64,000 nucleotides of DNA, taken from contig JALWTD010000020.1 in the NCBI GenBank assembly GCA_027082925.1, forward strand, positions 1 through 64,000, in the 5' to 3' direction. Numbering within the stretch: the first letter of the stretch is position 1; the number at the start of each line of letters is the position of its first letter. The notes below the pieces were generated by a model. It had not been told where the DNA came from, searched no databases, and saw only the letters and a list, made by a program, of their open reading frames with translations. The position numbers and the translations under genes were made by a program. Source of the DNA: Flavobacteriaceae bacterium (GTDB taxonomy: Bacteria; Bacteroidota; Bacteroidia; Flavobacteriales; Flavobacteriaceae). Shown here piece after piece: positions 55,512 to 63,799 of this stretch.

Positions 55512-56579
55512 TTGAAAATAAATTTTAAAAATATACCTTCTTTTGTCATCCACATTCTTAGTTGGATGGTTGTTCTTTTAATTAGTTTAATAACTTTTTA
55601 CAACCGGTTTAACGCACTTCCAAACAACCATGACTTTATTTACAGAATGTCATTTAACATTGTTCTTTTTTATATAAACTACAGTATATTGGTTCCAAAA
55701 CTGTTGTTAAATAAAAAGATAATTTTATACGTTATTATTTCGGCACTAATTATTGCTTTTTCAGTTTATATAAGTCAAAATATAATTCCATCACTAAACC
55801 AATTTAACCAAACCCATGAAATAGGGAACGAAATTATTGGATTACGCACTAAAAATGTAACTATTGAGTCTGTTAGCGAAAAATTTAAAGCACCAATACA
55901 AGGCTTGGTTACCTTTTTATTATTTGCAGTAAGTGCAAGTATAAAACTAGTTTTTGAATGGTACAGAAATGAAAAAATTAAAACATTAGTAGAAACACAT
56001 AAAATTACTGCAGAGTTATCCTTTTTAAAAGCACAATTAAACCCTCACTTTTTATTTAATTCACTCAATAGCATTTATTCTTTAGCGAATAAAAAATCAG
56101 ATAAAACGACCGATGCTATTGTTACACTTTCCGAATTGATGAGGTATATGATTTACGAAGCAGATAAAGAGTTTGTCCCTTTGCAAAAGGAAATAGATTA
56201 TATTAAAAATTACATTTCACTTCAAACCCTAAGGTTAAAAGATTCTAGTGGAGTACGGTTTAATGTTCATGGAAATTTAGATAAAAATATAGAACCGCTA
56301 CTTCTTATTTCCTTTATAGAAAATGCCTTTAAATACGGAACCGATTATACAGGGAAAACAAATATTAATATTAAAATTGAAGTTGATGAAAATTTATTAA
56401 CTTTAAATGTAAGTAATTACGTTTCAATTAATGAAAAAAGCGATTCAAATTCAGGAATTGGAATTCAAAATATTAAAAACCGTTTAAGTTTGTTGTACCC
56501 AAAATCACACACGCTAAAAATAGAAGCTTCAGAAAACTTATTTAAGGTTCAATTGGTACTTAAATTAAAAAAATCATGA
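55512..56579 (+). CDS. LytS/YehU-type sensor histidine kinase
   Basis: A 355-residue membrane kinase with four predicted helices (about 12-30, 44-62, 70-90 and 130-150), a linker helix, and a His_kinase domain with the phospho-histidine in AQLNPHFLFNSLNSIYSL. The ATP lid is in GIGIQNIKNRLSLLYP, and the N box in ISFIENAFKYG. The start is TTG at 55512, since the promoter box lies 19 bases upstream and no ATG is near. It overlaps the LytTR regulator gene by 4 bases and forms a two-component pair with it. Confidence 0.9.
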   Translation: MKINFKNIPSFVIHILSWMVVLLISLITFYNRFNALPNNHDFIYRMSFNIVLFYINYSILVPKLLLNKKIILYVIISALIIAFSVYISQNIIPSLNQFNQTHEIGNEIIGLRTKNVTIESVSEKFKAPIQGLVTFLLFAVSASIKLVFEWYRNEKIKTLVETHKITAELSFLKAQLNPHFLFNSLNSIYSLANKKSDKTTDAIVTLSELMRYMIYEADKEFVPLQKEIDYIKNYISLQTLRLKDSSGVRFNVHGNLDKNIEPLLLISFIENAFKYGTDYTGKTNINIKIEVDENLLTLNVSNYVSINEKSDSNSGIGIQNIKNRLSLLYPKSHTLKIEASENLFKVQLVLKLKKS

Positions 56580-57289
56580 GATGTTTAATTATAGATGATG
56601 AGCCTTTGGCTATTGAATTGTTGGAAGATTTTGTATCTAAAGTTCCAACACTAGATTTAGTAGCGGTATGTTCCAATGCCATTGAAGCTACAACGGTTCT
56701 TCAAAAAACAGAGGTAGATTTAATTTTTTCTGATATTGAAATGCCCGATTTTTCAGGTATTGAGTTTATTAAATCGTTAGATGTAAAACCGTTATTTATT
56801 TTTACAACGGCTTACTCTCATTATGCTGTTGAAGGGTTTAATTTAAATGCAGTAGACTATTTGGTAAAACCAATACCATTTCATCGCTTTTTAAAAGCAG
56901 TTAACAGAGCTCAAGAACTTTTTTTGCTAAAAAAAGAAGATGCTACACCTGTTGAAAATACCGATAATAGCAATAGTCCCGATTTTATTTTTGTAAAGTC
57001 GGATTACGAGAATATAAAATTAAATTTTTCAGATATTAAATATTTTGAAGGGCTGAAAGATTATATAAAAATATTTTCAACATCGCACAAACCTATTTTA
57101 ACGTTAAGTAATTTTAAAAAAATTGAAGATAAACTACCTAAAAACACTTTTGTAAGAGTACACAGGTCTTATATAGTTTCATTAAAGTACATTCATTCGG
57201 TACAACGAAACAGAATACTTATAGATGGCGTTAGAATACCTATTGGACAAAATTACAAAGAGGCTTTTTTAAAAAAAATAGGAGGGTAA
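56576..57289 (+). CDS. LytTR-family response regulator
   Basis: A 237-residue regulator: a receiver (about 1-118) with D53 in IFSDIEMPDFSG, acidic residues D7-D8 and lysine in DYLVKPIPF, then a LytTR DNA-binding domain (about 140-235, YFEGLKDYIKIF and FVRVHRSYIVSL). It is the partner of the LytS-type kinase encoded just upstream (ATGA overlap). It resembles the regulator encoded at 1614-2336, which has no kinase beside it. It is convergent with the ATP-cone nuclease gene after 6 bases. Confidence 0.93.
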   Translation: MRCLIIDDEPLAIELLEDFVSKVPTLDLVAVCSNAIEATTVLQKTEVDLIFSDIEMPDFSGIEFIKSLDVKPLFIFTTAYSHYAVEGFNLNAVDYLVKPIPFHRFLKAVNRAQELFLLKKEDATPVENTDNSNSPDFIFVKSDYENIKLNFSDIKYFEGLKDYIKIFSTSHKPILTLSNFKKIEDKLPKNTFVRVHRSYIVSLKYIHSVQRNRILIDGVRIPIGQNYKEAFLKKIGG

Positions 57290-57295
57290 CAGGTC

Positions 57296-58141
57296 TTAAT
57301 TTAATTCGCAAAGATCTCTTACTTCAGTGAGTACTTTTCTAATTTTAGTTTCAGGAAATCCAAGTTTATTTAAAATAAGAGATGCTTCTAGCAGTTCTTT
57401 TGTTAAAATAACATCATTTTCAATAAGTAAGTTTTTTTCTCTTTTTGTAAGCGTTGTTAATACGGTTATAGGATACAAGCCGTATTTATCAATATTGTTT
57501 TTTATACCGTTGTTTTTTGGGTAATCCCAACTCAATAAAGAGAGTCCGGCACACTTTGCATAATTGATAGCATCTTCGGTAAACTTAGTATTTGTAACAA
57601 TCCACCCTTGTTTTAAAACAGATTTTTTCTCTGGATTTTTATTCCATTGCTCTTGAATGTCTAAAAAGCGAGAGTTTATATATAGCGGAATTTTTACATT
57701 GTTAGCGTAGTTAGGCTTTAAATGAAATTTACATTCAATGGCATACGTGAAATTATTTTTTTCGGCCAATACATCAATTTCATGAGTTACACATTTTCCG
57801 GGTAAAATAACCCCTACTTTTGTTTTAAACCCTTTTTGTTTTAAAAGTGCTCCAACAAGTCTTTCAAACGGATAACCTGTTGGGCCTAAATCGAATATGG
57901 CTTTTTTTAAGCTAAATTTTGAAGCGTGTAATTTGTTGTATTTTTTTAGAATAGAAAAGGCACGGCTATAAATTTCTTTGGTGGTAATACCATCGTACAA
58001 TTTAGGTTTAATGTATTCAATAACTTTATCTATTTCTTTTAAAGAAGCGCCACTTCTTTGTAAAGAGTCTCTTAATTTTTGAAAAGAAAAAGGTTCTAAT
58101 TCTCCAGAAGCCTTTTTAATATTAATGATATTGTTATCCAT
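57296..58141 (-). CDS. ATP-cone plus PD-(D/E)XK nuclease-like protein
   Basis: A 281-residue cytoplasmic protein. Residues about 4-88 form an ATP-cone (INIKKASGELEPFSFQKLRDSL), a nucleotide-sensing module best known from NrdR and ribonucleotide reductases. Residues about 92-205 look like an Mrr-type restriction-endonuclease fold with a likely PD-(D/E)XK site: D123 in THEIDVLAEKN and E136-x-K138 in AIECKFH. The C-terminal part (about 220-281) is helical. It joins nucleotide sensing to a nuclease fold. No methylase is nearby, so it is not a classical restriction system. The function is unknown. Confidence 0.78.
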   Translation of the reverse strand: MDNNIINIKKASGELEPFSFQKLRDSLQRSGASLKEIDKVIEYIKPKLYDGITTKEIYSRAFSILKKYNKLHASKFSLKKAIFDLGPTGYPFERLVGALLKQKGFKTKVGVILPGKCVTHEIDVLAEKNNFTYAIECKFHLKPNYANNVKIPLYINSRFLDIQEQWNKNPEKKSVLKQGWIVTNTKFTEDAINYAKCAGLSLLSWDYPKNNGIKNNIDKYGLYPITVLTTLTKREKNLLIENDVILTKELLEASLILNKLGFPETKIRKVLTEVRDLCELN

Positions 58142-58152
58142 AATGTCTTTTT

Positions 58153-59049
58153 TTAAAAGCGTAATATTTCTGTCATTAACCCAAAACGTATTACATCTAG
58201 CTTATTTTGAAAATAAATATTGTAATAATCGGTTCCGTGGTAAAATTGAACAAAAAATCCGATATCTTCTAAAAATTTTGGATGATAATAAAAAGTAAGG
58301 CCAGCATTTAATCGGTTTAAGCTAAACGTATCCCAATTATTTATAGCGTCAAACATCCACGTGGTTTCTACCTTTAATGAAAAATGAGGTTTTTTAGTAG
58401 TACTTGAACCGGTTAACGGAAGTTTAAAAGCATGAAATGTGTTGTGCCATCTAAGACCGCTATATTTTCCGTGTAGTTCGCTAAGCATCCAACTTTTTGG
58501 ATGCATTTCAAGAGAGGTTTTATAAAATTTAACAGCATTGCGTATTTTGCTATATGAAGTGCGAATAAGACCTAATTCCATATAGTTGGTTGCAAAGTTT
58601 CCACTTAATAAGTTTACGGTTCCATCTTCATTAAAAAAATCACCGTTTTGGCCGTTAGAGTGATGTGCAACTCGTCCAAAAACAGTAATGTGGTTTGCAG
58701 ACTTTTTATCTCCTGTTAGATAGTAAAATGAAAGTTGCGGCATATAACTGGGTGTTCGAACAGGATACGAATATTCATTATACATTCGTATAATAATTTG
58801 AGAAGTTAATACCGCCATTAGTCTAGCGTCTTTACGTTCTCTAATTACAAAACTTGGACTAATATTGGCTTCAAACATAAGCGGCGCAATATTACCAATA
58901 TCAAGCGGAAAAGTTACGTAGCTATCACTTTGATTTGCCAAAGCAATTTTAGTAAGGTTTAACCCTAAAGTATCTTTTTTAAAACTTTGAGAATAACTGC
59001 TAGTTATTAAAAAAGAAAAACCAAATAGGATGTAAAGTGCCTTTTTCAT
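58153..59049 (-). CDS. OMPLA-like outer-membrane phospholipase A candidate
   Basis: A 298-residue exported protein with a signal peptide (about 1-20) and many amphipathic strands. RVAHHSNGQNG at about 127-136 matches the HxSNG active-site pattern of outer-membrane phospholipase A (H129 and S131 would be the pair). An asparagine of the following strand (N151 or N155 in SGNFATNYMELG) may be the third residue, though the loop is longer than in E. coli PldA. If active, it would hydrolyse phospholipids in the outer leaflet. It lies 11 bases after the nuclease gene start and 18 bases behind the DUF2141 gene. Confidence 0.6.
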   Translation of the reverse strand: MKKALYILFGFSFLITSSYSQSFKKDTLGLNLTKIALANQSDSYVTFPLDIGNIAPLMFEANISPSFVIRERKDARLMAVLTSQIIIRMYNEYSYPVRTPSYMPQLSFYYLTGDKKSANHITVFGRVAHHSNGQNGDFFNEDGTVNLLSGNFATNYMELGLIRTSYSKIRNAVKFYKTSLEMHPKSWMLSELHGKYSGLRWHNTFHAFKLPLTGSSTTKKPHFSLKVETTWMFDAINNWDTFSLNRLNAGLTFYYHPKFLEDIGFFVQFYHGTDYYNIYFQNKLDVIRFGLMTEILRF

Positions 59050-59067
59050 ATGTTAGATTTCGTAAAA

Positions 59068-59520
59068 TTAGAAATAAATCACTTTTATTTCTTTTTCAGT
59101 ATCAGTGTTTAATATAAAACTTGCCTTAGAAAATTTTGGACGATTCTTCATACCAATAGATTCGTAATTAGAAAAACCAATACCTTCTTTTGGAAGAATA
59201 AATCCTTTGTCTATTTTACCGTTTTCATTTTCGTCATGGAGAATATTAATAGCGTATGTTCCTTCAGGAAGATTTTTAAAGGTAAAGCTTGAAGAGTCGC
59301 CACTTATTGAAGCGGTATTTTTTAAGTAATACCTTTTATATTTTTCATCGGGAATAGAGCCTTCTTTATTATAAATGGCAAACTGAACAACTCCTTTGGC
59401 ATTTCTTAAGTGTTTTACTTTTACAGTTAAAGAATACATGTTTTGGGTTTCTTTTTTACCAAATGAAATAAGCGATAAAAAGATTACTAGTACAACTATT
59501 TTTTTGATTATTTGTTCCAT
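59068..59520 (-). CDS. DUF2141-family secreted protein
   Basis: A 150-residue protein with an N-terminal hydrophobic leader (about 6-22) and one beta-sandwich domain of the DUF2141 family, with the typical FKNLPEGTYAINILHDENENGKID. The Asp/Asn-rich loop could bind calcium, but this is not shown. Its start lies 13 bases inside the preceding small membrane protein gene, so both are translated together. The function is unknown. Confidence 0.82.
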   Translation of the reverse strand: MEQIIKKIVVLVIFLSLISFGKKETQNMYSLTVKVKHLRNAKGVVQFAIYNKEGSIPDEKYKRYYLKNTASISGDSSSFTFKNLPEGTYAINILHDENENGKIDKGFILPKEGIGFSNYESIGMKNRPKFSKASFILNTDTEKEIKVIYF

Positions 59521-59897
59521 TTTAATGTTGTTAAATAAGCTAAAAATGTGAAAATAAGTGTAACAGTCATTCTAAATAAAAGTGCTCCAACTGTTTTGGG
59601 TTCATATAATCCGCCGGTGTTTATGTGAATAATAAATCCGATAGCAGCAAGTACAAGTAAACCAAGAGAGGTTATTAATAGTTTTACAGTCCACTTTTTT
59701 AAAGTGATAAATCCGTAAGCGGCAAAAAGATAAATAATGCTACTTATAAAGTTTGCCCATACTACAATAAGTACGTAATTTCCTTCTTGGGCTCTAATAC
59801 CAAACCAATCAAAAATGATGGAACTGCTTAAAAACAGTGTTAGTAGTGCAAATGCAACTAAAGCTAAAGTTGCAGTGTATTTTAGTAGGTTTTTCAT
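59508..59897 (-). CDS. Small four-helix membrane protein
   Basis: A 129-residue integral membrane protein with four predicted helices (about 8-30, 43-62, 69-90 and 103-124). No family is recognised. The sequence WFGIRAQEGNYVLIVVWANF lies between helices 1 and 2. It is encoded between the ABC permease gene (14-base gap) and the DUF2141 gene (13-base overlap), so it is part of the same transcript as the ABC-2 exporter. Confidence 0.65.
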   Translation of the reverse strand: MKNLLKYTATLALVAFALLTLFLSSSIIFDWFGIRAQEGNYVLIVVWANFISSIIYLFAAYGFITLKKWTVKLLITSLGLLVLAAIGFIIHINTGGLYEPKTVGALLFRMTVTLIFTFLAYLTTLKWNK

Positions 59898-59911
59898 TTT
59901 GTAAGGGTTTT

Positions 59912-61033
59912 TTAGTTTGTTTTTTTATAGCTCCAAACAGCCAAGGCGTTCATGACTAGTGCGTAAAAAATAGTTTTGAGAAATAACGGTGTAATTTCAG
60001 CAATCCCTGCACCTTTTAACATCACCATTCGCATGACTTCTACAAAGTATTTTACAGGATTAAATTCGGTTAAGTATTGAGCCCATTGCGGCATACTTTC
60101 AATAGGCGTAAAGAGTCCGCTCATTAAAATAAAAATAACCACAAAAAACCAAGCAATAAACATAGCTTGTTGTTGGGTATCTGTAAAGTTTGAGATAAAC
60201 AATCCCATTCCTAAAATTACCAATAGGTAAAATGCAGTATAAAAATAAATGAGCCCAAGGCTTCCTACAATAGGTGTGTTAAAAATTACTTTTGAAATAA
60301 TTAAACCTATAGTAAGCAAAGCAAAACCAATTATCCAAAAAGGGAATAGTTTTCCAATAATAAATTGGTGTTTTTTTATAGGAGTTACGTTCATTTGCTC
60401 TAAAGTGCCTATTTCTTTTTCCCTAACAATGTTCATTCCCGATAAGAATAAGGTAATCATAGTAACAAGTAATACCAAGATACCCGGTACCATAAAAGTT
60501 TTATAGTTAAGCGTTTTGTTGTACCAAAACGAAGGGATGCTGGCAATGTTTTTAGGAAGAAATTTTAAATCTTCGGGTTGAAATAGACTTACTTGAGCCT
60601 TTTTATTAAAATCTTGAACTATTTGATTGATGTAAACATTTTCTACCCCTGCAGTAGCTCCATCAATAGCGTTTATAATTACAGATAAGTTTGTTTTTTT
60701 GTCTTTTAGTAAATCACGTTCAAAATATTGAGGTATTTCCAGTATAACATCTACATCTCCTTGCAGCATAGCAGAAGTAGCTTCTTTTTCAGAAGAAAAA
60801 TTAGTTAAAACATTAAAATAGGTAGAGGCATTAAACTTATCTATTAATTCTCTTGATAATGAAGTTTTATCGTTGTCAATATATGAGAATTTTATATTCT
60901 GAATTTCAAAAGTTGCGGCATTAGATAAAATAACTAACTGCAATAAAGGCAATACAAAAATAATTGGAAGCATTCCTTTATTTCTGAAAATTTGCTTAAA
61001 CTCTTTTTGTATAATATATAATATCGTTTTCAT
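59912..61033 (-). CDS. ABC-2 type exporter permease
   Basis: A 373-residue inner-membrane permease: one N-terminal helix (about 20-40), a large periplasmic domain (about 45-170), then five helices (about 175-370). GIGTLEQMNVTPIKKHQFIIGK-like sequence (NIVREKEIGTLEQMNVTPIK) is the conserved coupling stretch of ABC-2 proteins of the YhhJ/YbhR type. It pairs with the permease at 61033-62139, sharing one base with it. The substrate is unknown; drugs or lipids are typical for relatives. Confidence 0.9.
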   Translation of the reverse strand: MKTILYIIQKEFKQIFRNKGMLPIIFVLPLLQLVILSNAATFEIQNIKFSYIDNDKTSLSRELIDKFNASTYFNVLTNFSSEKEATSAMLQGDVDVILEIPQYFERDLLKDKKTNLSVIINAIDGATAGVENVYINQIVQDFNKKAQVSLFQPEDLKFLPKNIASIPSFWYNKTLNYKTFMVPGILVLLVTMITLFLSGMNIVREKEIGTLEQMNVTPIKKHQFIIGKLFPFWIIGFALLTIGLIISKVIFNTPIVGSLGLIYFYTAFYLLVILGMGLFISNFTDTQQQAMFIAWFFVVIFILMSGLFTPIESMPQWAQYLTEFNPVKYFVEVMRMVMLKGAGIAEITPLFLKTIFYALVMNALAVWSYKKTN

Positions 61034-62139
61034 TATTCTAGTCTAATTTTATACTTCTTAACACTTAGTGTGATGTAAAATATTGTCATGCCAAGTATAA
61101 TTAATGTTTCTTTCCAAATGTAGCTTAGCCCAACACCTTTTAACATAATTGCTTTTAAAATAATTATAAACCATTTTGCAGGAATTATATGGCTAATAAC
61201 TTGAAGAGGCATAGGCATACTTGCAATAGGGAAAATAAATCCAGATAATAGTATTACAGGGAGCATTAACCCCATAAGAGAAATCATCATAGCTGTTTGC
61301 TGTGTAGATGACATGGTTGAAATTAAAATACCTAGCGATAGCGCATTTATAATAAACAAGATGCTTTCAAACCCTAGCAAAAATAAACTTCCTTCAATAG
61401 GCATTTTAAATATAAAAATGCTTAGTAAAATAATTACAACGGCATTTATAATAGATAAGAATATGTATGGAAAAACTTTACCAATAATAACTTGAAAGGG
61501 TTTTATTGGAGAAACTAATAAAATTTCCATTGTTCCCATTTCTTTTTCTCTGGTTATTGAGATGGAAGTCATCATAGCTGAAACAAGCATTAAAATAACG
61601 GTCATTACCCCAGGAACAAACATAAAAACACTTTTTAACTCGGGGTTATAAACCATACGAGATTCTGGTATAATTTTATAGGGTGTTTTAATGTCTTTAT
61701 TAATTTCTTGCCCGTATTTTTGTAAAATAGAACTGATATAGTTGTTTACGGTATTTGCAGTGTTAGGGTCGGTAGCATCTGTAATTATTTGCACATCGGC
61801 CACACTTTCTTTAATTAATTTTTGACTAAAATCTTTTTCAAAGACAAGTACAGCTTTAATTTTTCCTTTTTTAAAAACCGATTCGATTTCGGCTTCGTTG
61901 GTAATAAATTGTTTATTACTAAAGTACTTTGAAGAAGCTATTTTATTAATAATTTCTTGAGTTGTAGCATCTTTAGATTTATCAAATACCGCAATATCTA
62001 CATTGTTAATTTCATTTGTAATGGCAAATCCAAATAGCATTACTTGCGCAATAGGCATTCCAAATAGAATAAACAAAGACCGTGTATCTCTAAAGATATG
62101 GTAAAACTCTTTTCTTATGAATCCAATAAATCGTTTCAT
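61033..62139 (-). CDS. ABC-2 type exporter permease, paralogue
   Basis: A 368-residue permease with the same plan as its downstream neighbour: a helix at about 22-42, a periplasmic domain (about 45-170) and five C-terminal helices. The coupling stretch is SITREKEMGTMEILLVSPIK. The two are likely a heterodimer, like YbhS and YbhR of E. coli. The gene overlaps the ATPase gene by 4 bases and the next permease gene by 1 base. Confidence 0.9.
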   Translation of the reverse strand: MKRFIGFIRKEFYHIFRDTRSLFILFGMPIAQVMLFGFAITNEINNVDIAVFDKSKDATTQEIINKIASSKYFSNKQFITNEAEIESVFKKGKIKAVLVFEKDFSQKLIKESVADVQIITDATDPNTANTVNNYISSILQKYGQEINKDIKTPYKIIPESRMVYNPELKSVFMFVPGVMTVILMLVSAMMTSISITREKEMGTMEILLVSPIKPFQVIIGKVFPYIFLSIINAVVIILLSIFIFKMPIEGSLFLLGFESILFIINALSLGILISTMSSTQQTAMMISLMGLMLPVILLSGFIFPIASMPMPLQVISHIIPAKWFIIILKAIMLKGVGLSYIWKETLIILGMTIFYITLSVKKYKIRLE

Positions 62140-62864
62140 CCTCTGGCTAGTTTTAAAAATACGTCATTCATGTTTTCAACATTAAATTGTTCCTTTAGCT
62201 TTTTAGGAGTGTCTAAAGCCTCAATTTTACCGTTTACCATAATAGAAACTCTATCGCAATATTCGGCTTCATCCATATAATGTGTGGTAACAAAAATGGT
62301 AGTTCCGTTGTGTGCGTTTTTATAAATCATTTCCCAAAACTGTCGTCTGGTAATAGGGTCAACTCCTCCGGTAGGTTCATCTAAAAACACCACTTTAGGA
62401 TCGTGGAGTAGCGCTACGGAAAATGCAATTTTTTGTTTCCACCCCAATGGTAAAGAGCCTACCAATTCGTTAGCTACTTCTTGTAGGTTTAATTCGCTGA
62501 TTAATGCTTCGGCTTTTTCTTTAATTTTTGTTTTTGAGAGGCCGTATATTCCTCCAAAAAACGTAATGTTTTCTCGTACCGTTAAATCATCGTATAAAGC
62601 AAATTTTTGACTCATATAGCCAATGTTTTTTTTGATGTCTTCAGGATGAGTGTACACATCAAAATTAGCTACAGTTGCTTCACCTGAGGTTGGTTTAGAG
62701 ATGCCAATAAGCATTTTCATTGCTGTTGTTTTTCCTGCACCGTTAGCACCTAAAAAACCAAATATTTCTCCTTGTTTTACTTCAAAGGTAATTTTGTTTA
62801 CGGCAGTAAAATCACCAAATTTTTTGGTGAGATCTTTAACCTGTATCACATTTTTTTCTTTCAT
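62136..62864 (-). CDS. ABC exporter ATPase, YbhF C-terminal type
   Basis: A 242-residue ATP-binding subunit. Walker A is GANGAGKTT and Walker B VVFLDEPTGGVDP, and the H-loop lies in VTTHYMDEAE. The signature loop is the unusual GSLPLGWKQKIAF instead of LSGGQ; this form is found in the second half of fused YbhF ATPases. It is encoded 11 bases behind the other ATPase gene and overlaps the permease gene by 4 bases. Confidence 0.92.
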   Translation of the reverse strand: MKEKNVIQVKDLTKKFGDFTAVNKITFEVKQGEIFGFLGANGAGKTTAMKMLIGISKPTSGEATVANFDVYTHPEDIKKNIGYMSQKFALYDDLTVRENITFFGGIYGLSKTKIKEKAEALISELNLQEVANELVGSLPLGWKQKIAFSVALLHDPKVVFLDEPTGGVDPITRRQFWEMIYKNAHNGTTIFVTTHYMDEAEYCDRVSIMVNGKIEALDTPKKLKEQFNVENMNDVFLKLARG

Positions 62865-62875
62865 CTAAGTAGCCC

Positions 62876-63778
62876 TTATTTTGCGAGTTCCATAAAAGTG
62901 TCTTCTATGGTTGCTTCTGTTGGTTCTATTATGATATTTTTTAATCCTTTATCTTCAAGATATTTTCGTAAATCTTCCGGATTGAAATTAGTACGCTTAT
63001 CTGTATAATGTATAAATTCTCCAAATGGGTAAACGCTGTAACTGTGTTGATACTCATTTAAACTTTCTATAAGTTTATACATATTATTAGCACTTACGTT
63101 ATAGATGCTTTTTGGATAGTGTTTTACAATTTCTTTTGGTGCATCTATTTGTAAAATTTTACCATCTTGAATGAGCGCAATTCTATCACAGAGTGCAGCT
63201 TCATCCATATAAGGAGTTGATACCAAAATAGTAATTCCTTTTTGTTGGAGTCGTTTTAACATTTCCCAAAATTCTTTTCTGGAAACGGGATCTACACCTG
63301 TTGTTGGTTCGTCTAAAAACAATACTTTAGGTTTGTGAATTAAAGCACAGCTTAAAGCTAATTTTTGTTTCATACCTCCCGATAAATCACCGGCTCTTCT
63401 ATTTTTAAAAGGTTCTATTTGAATGTAAATATCCTTTATTAAGTCGTAATTTTCTTCTATTGTTGTTCCAAAAATGGTTGCAAAAAAAGTTAAGTTTTCT
63501 TCTACGGTTAGGTCTTGATATAAAGAAAATCTACCCGGCATATAACCTACATTATCTCTAATGTCTTTGTAATTTTCAAGTACATCAAAATTAGCAACGG
63601 TTGCAGTGCCTTCATCGGCCAAGAGAAGCGTGGTTAATATTCTAAAAATAGTGGTTTTACCTGCGCCGTCAGGTCCTATTAACCCAAACAACTCACCTTC
63701 CTTTACTTCAAAAGAGATATCCTTTACAGCGGTTACGTCTTTAAAAGATTTGCTAATATGTTGTAGTGAAATACTCAT
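62876..63778 (-). CDS. ABC exporter ATPase, YbhF N-terminal type
   Basis: A 300-residue ATP-binding subunit with Walker A GPDGAGKTT, signature DLSGGMKQKLA and Walker B VLFLDEPTTGVDP, plus a C-terminal extension of about 70 residues. It corresponds to the first half of YbhF, so the function of one fused protein is split here over two genes. The two ATPases and two permeases form a complete exporter core. A membrane-fusion protein would be expected upstream, outside the window. Confidence 0.92.
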   Translation of the reverse strand: MSISLQHISKSFKDVTAVKDISFEVKEGELFGLIGPDGAGKTTIFRILTTLLLADEGTATVANFDVLENYKDIRDNVGYMPGRFSLYQDLTVEENLTFFATIFGTTIEENYDLIKDIYIQIEPFKNRRAGDLSGGMKQKLALSCALIHKPKVLFLDEPTTGVDPVSRKEFWEMLKRLQQKGITILVSTPYMDEAALCDRIALIQDGKILQIDAPKEIVKHYPKSIYNVSANNMYKLIESLNEYQHSYSVYPFGEFIHYTDKRTNFNPEDLRKYLEDKGLKNIIIEPTEATIEDTFMELAK

Positions 63779-63799
63779 TTTATAAAACTTAAATACGGT

